A stretch of 64,000 nt of DNA from Prochlorococcus sp. AG-402-N23 (GTDB taxonomy: Bacteria > Cyanobacteriota > Cyanobacteriia > PCC-6307 > Cyanobiaceae). The position numbers and the translations under genes were made by a program. How positions within the stretch are numbered: position 1 is the stretch's first letter; every line of letters begins with the position of its first letter. Under the pieces are notes generated by a model. It was given only the letters and a program-made list of their open reading frames with translations. It ran no database searches and was not told the DNA's origin. The stretch lies in NCBI GenBank assembly GCA_003216355.1, contig QCIX01000003.1:1-64000 (forward strand), in the 5' to 3' direction. Of this stretch, positions 49,214-60,157 are shown one piece after another.

Positions 49214-49525
49214 TTAGTCCTTTTGACCAAGAAATTCACCGTTACCTAGAGCAGGTTCAACTTCTCTATGAGGACGAGCAATAATGTGAGCTGCAACTAA
49301 ACCGTCACCAACTCTTTCACAAGCATCAGCACCAGCTCTTACAGCTGCGTTAACTGCACCTGTTTCGCCTCTAACTAATACTGTGACATAACCGCCGCCA
49401 ACGAATTCACGACCAATAAGGCGAACTTCTGCTGCCTTTGTCATTGCGTCTGCTGCTTCGATTGCAGGTACAAGTCCGCGTGTCTCGATCATGCCGAGAG
49501 CGATACCCATTGTTTCTGTAGCCAT
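49214..49525 (-). CDS. csoS1: Carboxysome shell hexamer protein CsoS1
   Basis: The major BMC-H shell protein forming hexagonal facets. The 103 residues begin METRG-like IALGMIETRGLVPAIEAADAM, continue with AAEVRLIGREFVGGGYVTVLVRGETGAVNAAVRAG and end EFLGQKD. As in this lineage, a single copy stands at the head of the operon, unlike the several csoS1 copies of sulfur bacteria. Codon usage looks richer in GC than its neighbours, in keeping with high expression. Upstream is the 329-base divergent spacer with the regulatory motifs listed separately. Confidence 0.97.
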   Translation of the reverse strand: MATETMGIALGMIETRGLVPAIEAADAMTKAAEVRLIGREFVGGGYVTVLVRGETGAVNAAVRAGADACERVGDGLVAAHIIARPHREVEPALGNGEFLGQKD

Positions 49526-49543
49526 TGTCTACTAAATACTAAA

Positions 49544-49557
49544 TGTGGAATGTTCAA
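49544..49557. repeat. 14-base direct repeat, copy 1
   Basis: The sequence TGTGGAATGTTCAA occurs here, about 19 bases before the csoS1 start codon on its 5' side, and again at 49776-49789. The core GAATGTTC is a near palindrome. A repeat this long within a 329-base spacer is unlikely by chance. Confidence 0.8.
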
Positions 49558-49634
49558 TTCGAAGAATGCTTCATTAAGTACTTATAAGTCAAGCGTTTTC
49601 GACAAAATCTCCATTAATGTTTTTTCTATCATTC

Positions 49635-49649
49635 ATAAGTTAAACTTAT
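49635..49649. promoter_or_regulatory. LysR-type T-N11-A palindrome
   Basis: ATAAGTT-A-AACTTAT is a perfect 7-1-7 inverted repeat. It contains T-N11-A with dyad symmetry, the general LysR-type binding form, and resembles CbbR/RbcR-type sites in layout. It is about 110 bases upstream of csoS1, so binding by a RuBisCO regulator is plausible. No regulator gene is in the window. Confidence 0.45.
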
Positions 49650-49753
49650 CACCCTTGGTACTATTGATATGTCAATACTTATGCAAATTAGTTAGTGCAT
49701 CAAAACATACTGTTGTGTTAAGAAAAAATTTACATTATGTTATTTAGCGTACG

Positions 49754-49768
49754 AGACAGGCCCTGTCT
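49754..49768. promoter_or_regulatory. 7-1-7 palindrome near rdgB with a third half-site
   Basis: AGACAGG-C-CCTGTCT is a perfect inverted repeat. A further CCTGTCT lies at 49795-49801, so AGACAGG could instead pair with that copy across the second 14-base repeat. It lies about 85 bases before the rdgB start. It may be an operator or an RNA hairpin in the rdgB leader. Confidence 0.55.
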
Positions 49769-49775
49769 ACACAGG

Positions 49776-49789
49776 TGTGGAATGTTCAA
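49776..49789. repeat. 14-base direct repeat, copy 2
   Basis: The second exact copy of TGTGGAATGTTCAA, in the same orientation as copy 1 and 232 bases away. It sits inside the loop formed if the AGACAGG and distal CCTGTCT segments pair. Confidence 0.8.
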
Positions 49790-49853
49790 CCTTTCCTGTC
49801 TCCGTATCAAGCTTTGAAGTAAGATAATATTCACAATAAATTTTTATATTATT

Positions 49854-50438
49854 TTGAACCTTCCAGTTCTAACTATTGCGAGTGGTAATCAAAGAAAAGT
49901 ATCTGAAATTTCAGAGATGCTGGATGTTTTGTCTTTAAAGGTTGAGAAGCAACCAGAATATTTAAATGTAGAAGAGACTGGGAAAACATATTTTGAGAAT
50001 GCACTACTTAAAGCCAAAGCAGCTTCTCTAGAGACAAAAACTTGGGCATTAGCTGATGACTCAGGTCTTGAAGTAGATGTTTTAGATGGTCGACCAGGAA
50101 TTTATTCTGCTCGATATGCCAAAAATAATGATGAGAAAATTAAAAAATTAATTAATGAACTTTCTGATAGTCCTTATAGGAGTGCAAGGTTTATAAGTTG
50201 TATGGTTTTGTGCGATCCCTCAGGAAACTTAGTTAAAGATACAACAGGAATATGCTGGGGAGAAATTCTTAAGAACCCCAAATATCCTAATGGGGAATTC
50301 GAATCTATTTTTTGGGTTAAAGAAGCTAATTGTGTTTACGGTGAGCTCTCACAATCACAACTAAATAAATTAGGTAGTAGAGGTAAAGCTGCAAAAATTA
50401 TGTCACCTTTTTTAAAAAAAGAGATAGGTTTAACTTAA
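49854..50438 (+). CDS. rdgB: XTP/dITP diphosphatase (non-canonical purine NTP pyrophosphatase)
   Basis: A house-cleaning enzyme that hydrolyses dITP and XTP to prevent their incorporation into DNA or RNA. The 194 residues match the Ham1/RdgB family: LTIASGNQRKVSEISEML, ETGKTYFENALLKAKAAS with conserved glutamate, ADDSGLEVDVLDGRPGIYSARYA and SRGKAAKIMSPFL. The start is TTG; no ATG lies near it. It is divergent from the carboxysome operon and convergent with csoS1D. Nothing in its sequence links it to carboxysomes; its position is shared context only. Confidence 0.93.
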   Translation: MNLPVLTIASGNQRKVSEISEMLDVLSLKVEKQPEYLNVEETGKTYFENALLKAKAASLETKTWALADDSGLEVDVLDGRPGIYSARYAKNNDEKIKKLINELSDSPYRSARFISCMVLCDPSGNLVKDTTGICWGEILKNPKYPNGEFESIFWVKEANCVYGELSQSQLNKLGSRGKAAKIMSPFLKKEIGLT

Positions 50439-50462
50439 AAAAAAGGTTTAAATAAAAAATTC

Positions 50463-51233
50463 TCAATAATTTGAAATTTCTTCAATTGCTCTTATGGCAG
50501 CAGCTGCAGCCTCTTCTACATCCCCTTCTTTCCCGGCAAGAGTTAATCTACCAAAAGCTCCAACTGCCTTAACATCGACAACAGTTATATTAGAAGCCTT
50601 TTCAGCTTCATTAGCTGCTTTTAAAACATAACCAGCTGGCTCAGTTTCTAATATAAACATGCTCATTCCAGATTGAATCATTGATCCACTTCTGTTTTGT
50701 CTATTTATTAAAACTGCATGATCTGGAGTAATTGCTCGAATAACTTCAGTCCAACTCGTAGCAGGTTTTGTTCTTTTTCTAACTTCACTCCCAATAGCAT
50801 CTAGAACAACATCTCCAGAATGTAAAACCGTGCTTTGATCTTTATGGTAAAGAGCAAGAGATCCAAATGCTCTTTCAACAATCATCTGACCAAGTCTTAC
50901 ATTACTTGCTTTTAGGGCAATATCAGTGACTCTATGAACAGCCATCCCGGGTGAAACTTCCATCCAAAGACATGAATCACCAGGAATAGGTAAAAAACCT
51001 CTACTAACAGTTCCCATATATGCGGCTAATTGAGGTTGCAGAGAATCTAAAAAAACATATGTTCTTAACTCTATTTGCTCAACTTGACTTGCTTGTCTGG
51101 ATACCAAAGACTTTTCTGAATCAGTAGTAATAAAACAGCTAGCACCACTGGCCTGAGATTGCACCTCAGATCCTGTGACTAGAGAACTCCCTTTTTTTCG
51201 TTTCCCTCTGTTTAAGCTAGAAGTTGGTTCCAT
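50463..51233 (-). CDS. csoS1D: Carboxysome shell pseudohexamer CsoS1D
   Basis: A tandem BMC-domain (BMC-T) shell protein forming stacked pseudohexamers with a large gated pore, thought to pass bulky metabolites such as RuBP. From [14 protein letters not shown] at 51233 it is 256 residues, the size I recall for picocyanobacterial CsoS1D; the ORF track adds 31 non-family residues from 51326. It has a 50-residue N-terminal tail and two BMC domains ([21 protein letters not shown] to [10 protein letters not shown], and [15 protein letters not shown] to [21 protein letters not shown]). It is separated from the main operon by rdgB. Confidence 0.92.
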   Translation of the reverse strand: MEPTSSLNRGKRKKGSSLVTGSEVQSQASGASCFITTDSEKSLVSRQASQVEQIELRTYVFLDSLQPQLAAYMGTVSRGFLPIPGDSCLWMEVSPGMAVHRVTDIALKASNVRLGQMIVERAFGSLALYHKDQSTVLHSGDVVLDAIGSEVRKRTKPATSWTEVIRAITPDHAVLINRQNRSGSMIQSGMSMFILETEPAGYVLKAANEAEKASNITVVDVKAVGAFGRLTLAGKEGDVEEAAAAAIRAIEEISNY

Positions 51234-51330
51234 TGAGGCGACTATAACGGATAATGGTTCATTTTTTCTATTAAATTTACTTGCATGCTTACCACAAAAC
51301 GATAACTTCAAGTAAAAGATATGCATTTTT

Positions 51331-51699
51331 ATGGGAACTTCTCAAAAAAAAGAACCAAATGTTTCTGGTACTGAAAAAGAATTAACTCCTGATCAAACTC
51401 TTGGATTAGTTAGCCTAAGCTTGATGCAAAAACTATCTCAGAAAGACCCATCTTTTAGCTGGTTAGAAGAAGATAAAATTGAGAGAGTAAATCTTAAAAA
51501 CCTTAGAGATAGATTGGAGTTAACCCAATTAGCTATTAATACTGGAGCACCTTTAACCACTTCAGAAGTGACAACTCTAATTGGAGCTAAGCCAGGAAAA
51601 TCTAAGTTAGAAAGAGCAGGATTATTAGCTACGAAAATATCTAGAAATGTATGGAAGCTTTCAAAAACAAGTCAAGGAAATTCCTTCTATAGAAATTAG
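51331..51699 (+). CDS. Hypothetical protein between csoS1D and chlN
   Basis: A 122-residue soluble protein I do not recognise. The N-terminal 25 residues are polar and probably disordered. Residues about 60-110 look helical with a possible winged-helix outline: [25 protein letters not shown] followed by [19 protein letters not shown]. It starts 97 bases from the divergent csoS1D start and 157 bases before chlN. Position beside shell and chlorophyll genes does not by itself show a role. Confidence 0.65.
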   Translation: MGTSQKKEPNVSGTEKELTPDQTLGLVSLSLMQKLSQKDPSFSWLEEDKIERVNLKNLRDRLELTQLAINTGAPLTTSEVTTLIGAKPGKSKLERAGLLATKISRNVWKLSKTSQGNSFYRN

Positions 51700-51847
51700 A
51701 ATATATCCTAAAAATAATTTTCATAATTCTGATTTAAGTATTTAAACATTCATATAAGTTTTTTAAATGTGTTCATTTTGTAAGAGAACTTATTAATTAC
51801 TTTCTTAAATTAAAAAGTTTATGCAAGCTTGAAATATAAGCTCTTGA

Positions 51848-53113
<1,266 letters not shown>

Positions 53114-53119
53114 AAGAAT

Positions 53120-54691
53120 ATGGAATTAACTCTATGGACATATGAAGGACCACCACATGTTGGTGCGATGAGAATTGCAGCTTCAATGAAAGATATACAT
53201 TATGTACTTCATGCACCTCAAGGAGATACATATGCAGATCTTCTTTTTACAATGATTGAGAGGAGGGGGGAAAGGCCTCCAGTGACTTATACAACTTTTC
53301 AGGCTAGAGACCTCGGAGGAGATACAGCTGAATTAGTTAAGAAAAATATTAAGGAAGCTGTAGATCGATTTAGACCAAAAACTCTTTTAGTTGGAGAAAG
53401 TTGTACAGCAGAACTTATCCAAGACCAACCTGGAGCTCTTGCAAAAGGTATGGGGTTTGATATGCCAATTGTTAATCTTGAATTACCTGCTTATAGCAAG
53501 AAAGAAAATTGGGGAGCTTCAGAAACTTTTTATCAATTAACAAGAACTCTTTTGAAAGAGAAAGTAAGTTCTTCAGAAAAAATAAGTCCTCTAAGGTGGA
53601 AAGAATTAGGTCGCAGACCAAAAGTCAATATACTGGGTCCTTCATTACTGGGATTTAGATGCAGGGATGATGTTATTGAAATCCAACGTATACTCTCAGA
53701 ACAAGGAATAGATACAAACGTTGTTGCTCCATTAGGCGCTAGTCCAGAAGATATTGAAAGATTAATTGATGCTGAAGTAAATATATGTCTTTATCAAGAA
53801 ATTGCAGAGGCATCATGTGAATGGCTTAGACGGAACTTTGGAATGGAATATACAAATACTATTCCAATTGGAATAAAAAATACAATTGAATTTATCAATG
53901 AAGTTCATAACAAGTTGGATCTCCCTTTGACTAATAAACAAGAACTAGAACACAAGTCAAAACTTCCATGGTATTCAAAATCAGTTGACTCTAATTACTT
54001 AACTGGTAAAAGGGTTTTTATTTTTGGTGATGGAACACATGCAATCGCGGCCGCAAAAATTGCCAAAGAGGAACTGGGTTTTGAAGTAGTTGGTCTTGGT
54101 ACATACAGTAGGGAAATGGCGAGGCAATTAAGAGCTACTGCAAAAGATCTAAATTTAGAAGCTCTGATAACCAACAATTATTTAGAAGTGGAAGATGCTA
54201 TGAAGAAAGCCGCCCCTGAACTAGTTTTAGGGACCCAAATGGAAAGGCATAGTGCAAAAAGGCTCGGCATTCCATGCTCTGTAATTAGTACTCCAATGCA
54301 TGTTCAAGATGTTCCTGCAAGATACAGCCCTCAAATGGGATGGGAAGGAGCAAATGTGATTTTTGATGACTGGGTGCATCCCTTAATGATGGGATTAGAA
54401 GAGCATCTTATCGATATGTTCAAACATGACTTTGAGTTTGTTGATGGTCATCAAAGCCATTTAGGACATACAGCTACAAACACAAAGGACTTTTTAAAGT
54501 CTGACGAAAAAAAAGAAAAAAATAGTAAAGAAGGAATTATCTGGACTGAATCTGGTAGAGCTGAATTAACAAAAGTTCCATTTTTTGTAAGAGGTAAAGT
54601 CAAAACAAATACTGAAAAATACGCAATCATGAGAGGAATTCCAGAGATAAGCGATGAAACTCTTTACGATGCCAAAGCATATTTTAGTTAA
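53120..54691 (+). CDS. chlB: Light-independent protochlorophyllide reductase subunit B
   Basis: The partner of ChlN in DPOR; it contributes an aspartate ligand for the 4Fe-4S cluster and substrate-binding residues. The 523 residues have [37 protein letters not shown] and a C-terminal DPOR-specific domain with [20 protein letters not shown]. Length is standard. It follows chlN by six bases; chlL is 189 bases further on, a gap that may include a promoter. Confidence 0.96.
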   Translation: MELTLWTYEGPPHVGAMRIAASMKDIHYVLHAPQGDTYADLLFTMIERRGERPPVTYTTFQARDLGGDTAELVKKNIKEAVDRFRPKTLLVGESCTAELIQDQPGALAKGMGFDMPIVNLELPAYSKKENWGASETFYQLTRTLLKEKVSSSEKISPLRWKELGRRPKVNILGPSLLGFRCRDDVIEIQRILSEQGIDTNVVAPLGASPEDIERLIDAEVNICLYQEIAEASCEWLRRNFGMEYTNTIPIGIKNTIEFINEVHNKLDLPLTNKQELEHKSKLPWYSKSVDSNYLTGKRVFIFGDGTHAIAAAKIAKEELGFEVVGLGTYSREMARQLRATAKDLNLEALITNNYLEVEDAMKKAAPELVLGTQMERHSAKRLGIPCSVISTPMHVQDVPARYSPQMGWEGANVIFDDWVHPLMMGLEEHLIDMFKHDFEFVDGHQSHLGHTATNTKDFLKSDEKKEKNSKEGIIWTESGRAELTKVPFFVRGKVKTNTEKYAIMRGIPEISDETLYDAKAYFS

Positions 54692-54880
54692 TCTTTACTA
54701 ATAAACTATAATTGAGTCATGAGTATTTTCACTTATAATTTTGTAGATTTCATCCTAAAAATTCAGTTATAAGAACATATTCCCCACTTTTAATACAATT
54801 AAATACATATTTGTTTAGAAACATATTTCATGTGTATTTACGCTGCAAGAATATAAATAATAATGTGTTTTAAGCTTTAA

Positions 54881-55768
<888 letters not shown>

Positions 55769-55774
55769 TCTAAG

Positions 55775-56779
55775 TTAATCTAATCCAACCAATTGGCTTG
55801 TCAGATTATAAGTTTGTTGAGAAGTCTTCGTATCAATTATTCTTTTTGACAACTTTTGAGAAAATGCTTTTCTGCCAGTCTTTTGACGATTTCCCCAGCT
55901 CCAATGGACTGATGGTTTAGCAAATTCTTTATAAGTTGCCACTTGAGCGACCCTCTCTCCTGCCAATCTTTGTGACACATATCCTTTTGTTATAAATTTT
56001 TGAAATATCGGGAAAAGGAATCTAAATAACCAAGGTGTATCTCTAAAAAGTTTTGTATCAGCAACACATCCAGGATAAAGAGAATTTACAATAATCTTCT
56101 CAGCAGGATATCTTTTTGATAATTCCTGAACGGTCACCATGTTGCAAAGTTTACTATCCTTATAAGCCTTACCAGGTTTGAATTTCTTTCCATTCGCCAT
56201 ACTTATTGGAGATAAAAAACCATTTTTGAATCCGGATAAATCTCCTAAATCAGCTGGGGCAGGGATGGGGATCCTTCCTCCAAGTTCTGAATAATTAGCA
56301 GTAACAGTACCTAATACTGTAATTCTTGGTTTGAATGCAGTTGACTTGCCATTTAAAACAATTTCTCTTTCAGAAGATAAAATATTTTCTATAAGAAGGT
56401 TTATCATAAGAAAATGCCCAAAATGATTTACTGCCATAGAGTTTTCAAATCCCTGAGGAGACCTTTCAGGTCTCTTTAGTCTCGGTTTATAAACAGCTGC
56501 ATTACAAATAAGAGAATTTATAGGCTTTTTAAATCTTTCTAATATTTCATCGCAACCTTTTCTCACATCATCCAAATTAGAAAGATCTATTTCTATAAAA
56601 TGAATATTTTTAACTTCCTCTTTTGTTAAGGATTCCTGAGCTATTTTTATAGCTCTTTTATTTGATCGATTAACAGCTATAACCTCCCATCCAAATCTTA
56701 ATAGAGGTTTTAGAGTGTTTAATCCAACTCCTGAAGTTGTTCCTGTTATGAGGACTAAACCCTTAATGTTCTTTCTCAC
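55775..56779 (-). CDS. por: Light-dependent protochlorophyllide oxidoreductase
   Basis: NADPH- and light-dependent reduction of protochlorophyllide to chlorophyllide. The short-chain dehydrogenase has GLVLITGTTSGVGLNTLKPL, NAAVYKPRLKRPERSPQGFE and the catalytic AYKDSKLCNMVTVQEL. The ORF track begins at 56842, but its first 21 residues are hydrophobic and not typical; a GTG at 56779 gives VRKNIKGLVLITG and 334 residues, the usual size. It is convergent with chlL. Having both enzymes allows chlorophyll synthesis in light and dark. Confidence 0.93.
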   Translation of the reverse strand: MRKNIKGLVLITGTTSGVGLNTLKPLLRFGWEVIAVNRSNKRAIKIAQESLTKEEVKNIHFIEIDLSNLDDVRKGCDEILERFKKPINSLICNAAVYKPRLKRPERSPQGFENSMAVNHFGHFLMINLLIENILSSEREIVLNGKSTAFKPRITVLGTVTANYSELGGRIPIPAPADLGDLSGFKNGFLSPISMANGKKFKPGKAYKDSKLCNMVTVQELSKRYPAEKIIVNSLYPGCVADTKLFRDTPWLFRFLFPIFQKFITKGYVSQRLAGERVAQVATYKEFAKPSVHWSWGNRQKTGRKAFSQKLSKRIIDTKTSQQTYNLTSQLVGLD

Positions 56780-56832
56780 TAGCAAAAAAGTTAATAGAAA
56801 AATGAAAGTAGAATGATTCAAGATCATCCTTA

Positions 56833-57213
56833 TCAACGCCATATTACTCTGATAATGTCCCTAGAAATTATTTGATCCTGATCCTTCATAAATCTTTGCT
56901 CACCTTCAGATGAGAATAAATCATCAAACTTATTTGTCAAAACATTAAATCTATATTTTTCGTATAAAAATGAGTCTTCAATTTCCCTTAATCTGGTCAA
57001 CCTTACTTTGGAACTATAGCCAAGTTTAATCAGGCTTATTATTGCTAAAAGTGAAAAGCTAATTTTTATAATTAAAAAAATCAATGATACAAAATTTTCC
57101 TGTTTCAGTTGTCTATTTATAAATACAGACCGAAAATATTTTTTGTGTAAAAAACTATTTTTATAAAAAGGTTTTGACAAATTAAGTACTTGATATTTTT
57201 CTGAAAAAATCAA
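56833..57213 (-). CDS. Small single-pass membrane protein with coiled coil
   Basis: A 126-residue protein of no recognised family. A basic N-terminus is followed by a membrane helix (about 40-65, VSLIFLIIKISFSLLAIISLI), then a charged helical part (RLREIEDSFLYEKYRFNVLTNKFDDLF). The layout recalls small FtsB/DivIC-like division proteins, but there is no direct motif evidence. The start is TTG. It precedes por by about 53 bases to the GTG start I chose, and follows psaM on the same strand. Confidence 0.55.
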   Translation of the reverse strand: MIFSEKYQVLNLSKPFYKNSFLHKKYFRSVFINRQLKQENFVSLIFLIIKISFSLLAIISLIKLGYSSKVRLTRLREIEDSFLYEKYRFNVLTNKFDDLFSSEGEQRFMKDQDQIISRDIIRVIWR

Positions 57214-57265
57214 TTCAGTCTTACTTATATTATTACCTTATAATTTTTAAATTTTCTAATAGACT

Positions 57266-57370
57266 TTAGTTCCTACCTAAACTAATTCCAAGTCTTAGTG
57301 CTAAAACTCCTGCATGCATAACAACTATGAGGCTTAAAGCAATAAGATTAATTGTTTGAGTTGGCTCCAT
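57266..57370 (-). CDS. psaM: Photosystem I reaction centre subunit XII (PsaM)
   Basis: A 34-residue gene too short for the ORF track. The translation is [20 protein letters not shown] followed by [14 protein letters not shown], a single membrane helix with the typical ending LALRLGxxLG of PsaM. It is a small subunit at the trimer interface of cyanobacterial photosystem I. It has an ATG start and lies upstream of the hypothetical membrane protein and por, on the same strand. Confidence 0.93.
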   Translation of the reverse strand: MEPTQTINLIALSLIVVMHAGVLALRLGISLGRN

Positions 57371-57470
57371 GGTAAAAAATTATTTTCTATATTCTCCACC
57401 GAAAAGAGGAGATTTGAAACACTATTACAAAATGATGTTACGTAATTAACAAATTGAAAGAAAAAATTTA

Positions 57471-58199
57471 TTGAAAATTATCATAGATAAACCTACAAAA
57501 TTAATTTTGGGAATAGAAAATCAGGCTTTAATTTTTTCAACAAATAATTTACCTGGATTTGATCAAATGGCTTTAGATTTAAATTCTTTAGATCAGACAA
57601 TTTCGAACCCTGAAATAATTCTCACATTAAGGTTCTACTATTGGACTGGGGATTGGCTTTCAATTGGCTATCACCAAAAGGAAATTCCTCTTCATTGGGA
57701 AAATTTATTATCAAATGGGGAAATTAATATTGTTAGACGTCCCTCTGGAGGGGGTGCTGTATTGCATTCAGGAGGAATAACATATGCATTAACATTTAAA
57801 AAAAATTACTATAAAGTCTTAAATTATGAAATGGTTAATAATTGGTTAATTAAAAGTTTTAGAGAATTAGGTCTAAACTTACGATATGGTAATTTACGAA
57901 AATCAAGCATTAAAACAAATTGTTTTGGGACTTCATTAATTTCTGATTTAGTTGATCAGGATGGGTTTAAGAGAATAGGTAGTGCCCAATTTCGTAAAAA
58001 AGGTGCATTCCTTCAACATGGAGAGATTCAAACAAATCCTTCAAGAGATTTGTGGTTCAAATTATTCAAAGAAGAAGCTCCACCAAAGGTCAATTTAAAA
58101 CTAACAAATGATGAAATAGTTCAACATTTGAGAAATTCATTCCTGAAAAATAAATCAAATATAAATTTCAAAAATATTGATATAGATAGTAAAAAATAG
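57471..58199 (+). CDS. Lipoate-protein ligase A-like protein
   Basis: A 242-residue protein of the biotin/lipoate ligase superfamily. The signature is NIVRRPSGGGAVLHSGGITYAL, with the RRxxGGGAVxH loop that binds lipoyl-AMP; WLSIGYHQKE precedes it, and KRIGSAQFRKKGAFLQHGEI resembles the family's lysine region. It may transfer lipoate or octanoate to E2 or GcvH proteins. Substrate is not certain. The start appears to be TTG (MKIIIDKPTKLILG). It is divergent from psaM with about 100 bases between. Confidence 0.8.
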   Translation: MKIIIDKPTKLILGIENQALIFSTNNLPGFDQMALDLNSLDQTISNPEIILTLRFYYWTGDWLSIGYHQKEIPLHWENLLSNGEINIVRRPSGGGAVLHSGGITYALTFKKNYYKVLNYEMVNNWLIKSFRELGLNLRYGNLRKSSIKTNCFGTSLISDLVDQDGFKRIGSAQFRKKGAFLQHGEIQTNPSRDLWFKLFKEEAPPKVNLKLTNDEIVQHLRNSFLKNKSNINFKNIDIDSKK

Positions 58200-58221
58200 A
58201 AAATTTTAATGAGAAGAATTA

Positions 58222-59445
58222 TTAAAGATCTCCTTTCTGTTTCATTGAATTAATTATTCTTGGCAATTCAATTCCTAAGGGATAGTGATTTTTAAAGTTT
58301 AATTTGTTAACAATCTCTGAAGGCAAATTAAAACCTAATTTATTTAATACAAAGTTTCCAATTTTTGACCTATCAATTATCCCCAAAGGGATATCTGCAG
58401 CATTGAGAACCAATAAAAAACCTTCATTTGTGTCTTCAAGTATTTCTATAGTTCTCCATAATTTATCGTTATAAGATACACTTTCAAAACTATCGATTGG
58501 TTTCTTAAAATCTCCAACAAAGTTCCGTTCCCATTTTTTTAAGGAAACAGTTTTTAAAATATTCTCATCAACAAAACCGGTCCATCTACCATTATTAGTG
58601 ACAAAAAAATATTTATCCGATGCATCCTTTTTATTTTTTATTAATGTATTAAATTCTGAGAAAGTTGAATCGTATTCAATTTTCCTCAAAGGCTTTAATT
58701 TGATCTCAGAAACTTGACTAAATTTAAGTATGTTTTCAATTTTAAAAAATTGACTTTCAGATTTTGAAGAATTAACTCCAATCAAGCCCAAAAAAGAAAG
58801 AATAAAACCAAAGAAAAAGTTAAATCTAAACAAACAAACTATCCCAAAAAATAAAACAAAAAAAGATAATAATAAATTTACTTTATTGAGGAAATTTCTT
58901 CCTTTATTTTTACTACCTGAGAAATGCCAAATAATACTTTTTAATAAATTTCCCCCATCTAAAGAACCAATTGGAATCAAATTCAAGAAACCTAAGAATA
59001 AATTAAATATACCTACTCTAGAAATTACATTAACTGCTATTTGTTCTTGAGATGCACTGTTATTACTAATTAAAAGTAGAATAAATGCTGTAGCGAAACA
59101 TAAAAGAGGTCTAACAATTGCAATTTTTATATTACCTAAAGCAGTTTGACAATACTTATCTATTTGTAAAATTGCTCCCAGAAAATAAAAAGTAATTTTT
59201 TTTATTTTTACACCCTGATTAAGTGAAACAAAAGTATGAAAAACCTCATGAAAAATAATTGAAGATAATAAGAAAAAAGAAGTTAAAAATCCTATCAACC
59301 AAGATTCTCTAATATTATAAATATCACCTGAAGTTAAATTAACCTGATTACTTATGCTCCATGAGAATATAAAGAGAATAGCAAACCAATAAGGATGAAC
59401 TTTAAAGGGAATTCCCCATATTTTAAAAATTTGCCAACTTCTCAA
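58222..59445 (-). CDS. M50 family site-2-type membrane protease with CBS domains
   Basis: A 407-residue intramembrane zinc metalloprotease. The active site is IIFHEVFHTFVSL (H66, E67, H70), and the second metal motif is NLIPIGSLDGGNLL. About six membrane helices occupy the N-terminal 220 residues, and the C-terminal part is a CBS pair (VVTNNGRWTGFVDENIL and LVLNAADIPLGIIDRSKIG). This type is found widely in cyanobacteria; substrates are unknown. The start is TTG. It is divergent from trpF with a 55-base spacer. Confidence 0.88.
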   Translation of the reverse strand: MRSWQIFKIWGIPFKVHPYWFAILFIFSWSISNQVNLTSGDIYNIRESWLIGFLTSFFLLSSIIFHEVFHTFVSLNQGVKIKKITFYFLGAILQIDKYCQTALGNIKIAIVRPLLCFATAFILLLISNNSASQEQIAVNVISRVGIFNLFLGFLNLIPIGSLDGGNLLKSIIWHFSGSKNKGRNFLNKVNLLLSFFVLFFGIVCLFRFNFFFGFILSFLGLIGVNSSKSESQFFKIENILKFSQVSEIKLKPLRKIEYDSTFSEFNTLIKNKKDASDKYFFVTNNGRWTGFVDENILKTVSLKKWERNFVGDFKKPIDSFESVSYNDKLWRTIEILEDTNEGFLLVLNAADIPLGIIDRSKIGNFVLNKLGFNLPSEIVNKLNFKNHYPLGIELPRIINSMKQKGDL

Positions 59446-59500
59446 AAATAATCTCCGCTATATTTAGCAATAATATTAATTTTACATAAAGGCTAATTAA

Positions 59501-60157
59501 ATGCCCAAGAGTAATACTTTAATTAAAATTTGTGGCCTAACGTCAGAGGAACAAGCTCTCCAAGTCGCAAAATTAGGAGCGCATGCTATCGGCATTATTT
59601 CAGTGGAAGAGTCACCAAGATATATATCAGCTGAAATTAAGAAAAATATTTTTACAGCCTTAGAAAGGTTGTACCCAAAAATCGAAAGGGTATCGGTTGT
59701 ACAAAATTGTCCAATAGACTTAATTATTAAAAATTTCTTAGGAAACCCAAGTGAAACTATCATCCAATTACATGGAGATGAAGATATTGATTATTGCAAA
59801 AAAATAAGGGAAAAAATTCCCAATATTGGCCTATGGAAGGCTTTCAGAATAAAAACGGGAAAGGACATAGATAAAATAAAACCTTTTGAGGATTTTGTAG
59901 ATGCGATACTACTTGATTCTTGGAATAAAGAAACTTATGGAGGTTCAGGGAAAAAAATAAATTCTATTTTTTTAAAGAATTTGCAATTTAGCAAACCATG
60001 GTGGTTGGCAGGTGGAATATCAATTGAATGGATTGATGAAATCCTCACTGAATTCAAGCCAGATGGATTAGATATTTCAAGTAGTATTGAAATATCTCCG
60101 GGTTTAAAGGATATTAAAAAAACAGAGGATCTCTTTAAGTTTTTAAAAAGAAATTAG
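59501..60157 (+). CDS. trpF: Phosphoribosylanthranilate isomerase
   Basis: Isomerises phosphoribosylanthranilate in tryptophan synthesis. The 218-residue barrel begins LIKICGLTSEEQALQVAKLGAHAIGI with the catalytic cysteine, has IIQLHGDEDIDYC, the catalytic aspartate in AILLDSWNKETYGGSGKKI, and LAGGISIEW with GLDISSSIEISPGLKD. It is convergent with folE, overlapping its stop codon by four bases. trpA is at 28.6 kb, so trp genes are scattered. Confidence 0.95.
   Translation: MPKSNTLIKICGLTSEEQALQVAKLGAHAIGIISVEESPRYISAEIKKNIFTALERLYPKIERVSVVQNCPIDLIIKNFLGNPSETIIQLHGDEDIDYCKKIREKIPNIGLWKAFRIKTGKDIDKIKPFEDFVDAILLDSWNKETYGGSGKKINSIFLKNLQFSKPWWLAGGISIEWIDEILTEFKPDGLDISSSIEISPGLKDIKKTEDLFKFLKRN

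Larger units (their letters stand above)
49526..49853. promoter_or_regulatory. csoS1/rdgB divergent intergenic region
   Basis: The only gene-free stretch over 300 bases. It should hold the promoter of the carboxysome operon (minus) and of rdgB (plus). It contains two 7-1-7 palindromes and a 14-base direct repeat described separately. A possible minus-strand -10 box (TATAAG) is at 49581-49586, inside ACTTATAAGT. A 65-codon plus-strand ORF here has no family resemblance, and I do not call it a gene. Confidence 0.6.

Noticed and set aside
49550-49747. A 65-codon plus-strand ORF in the csoS1/rdgB spacer
   Set aside because: Composition resembles random AT-rich sequence, no motif is recognisable, and it runs over the palindrome and likely promoter of the carboxysome operon.
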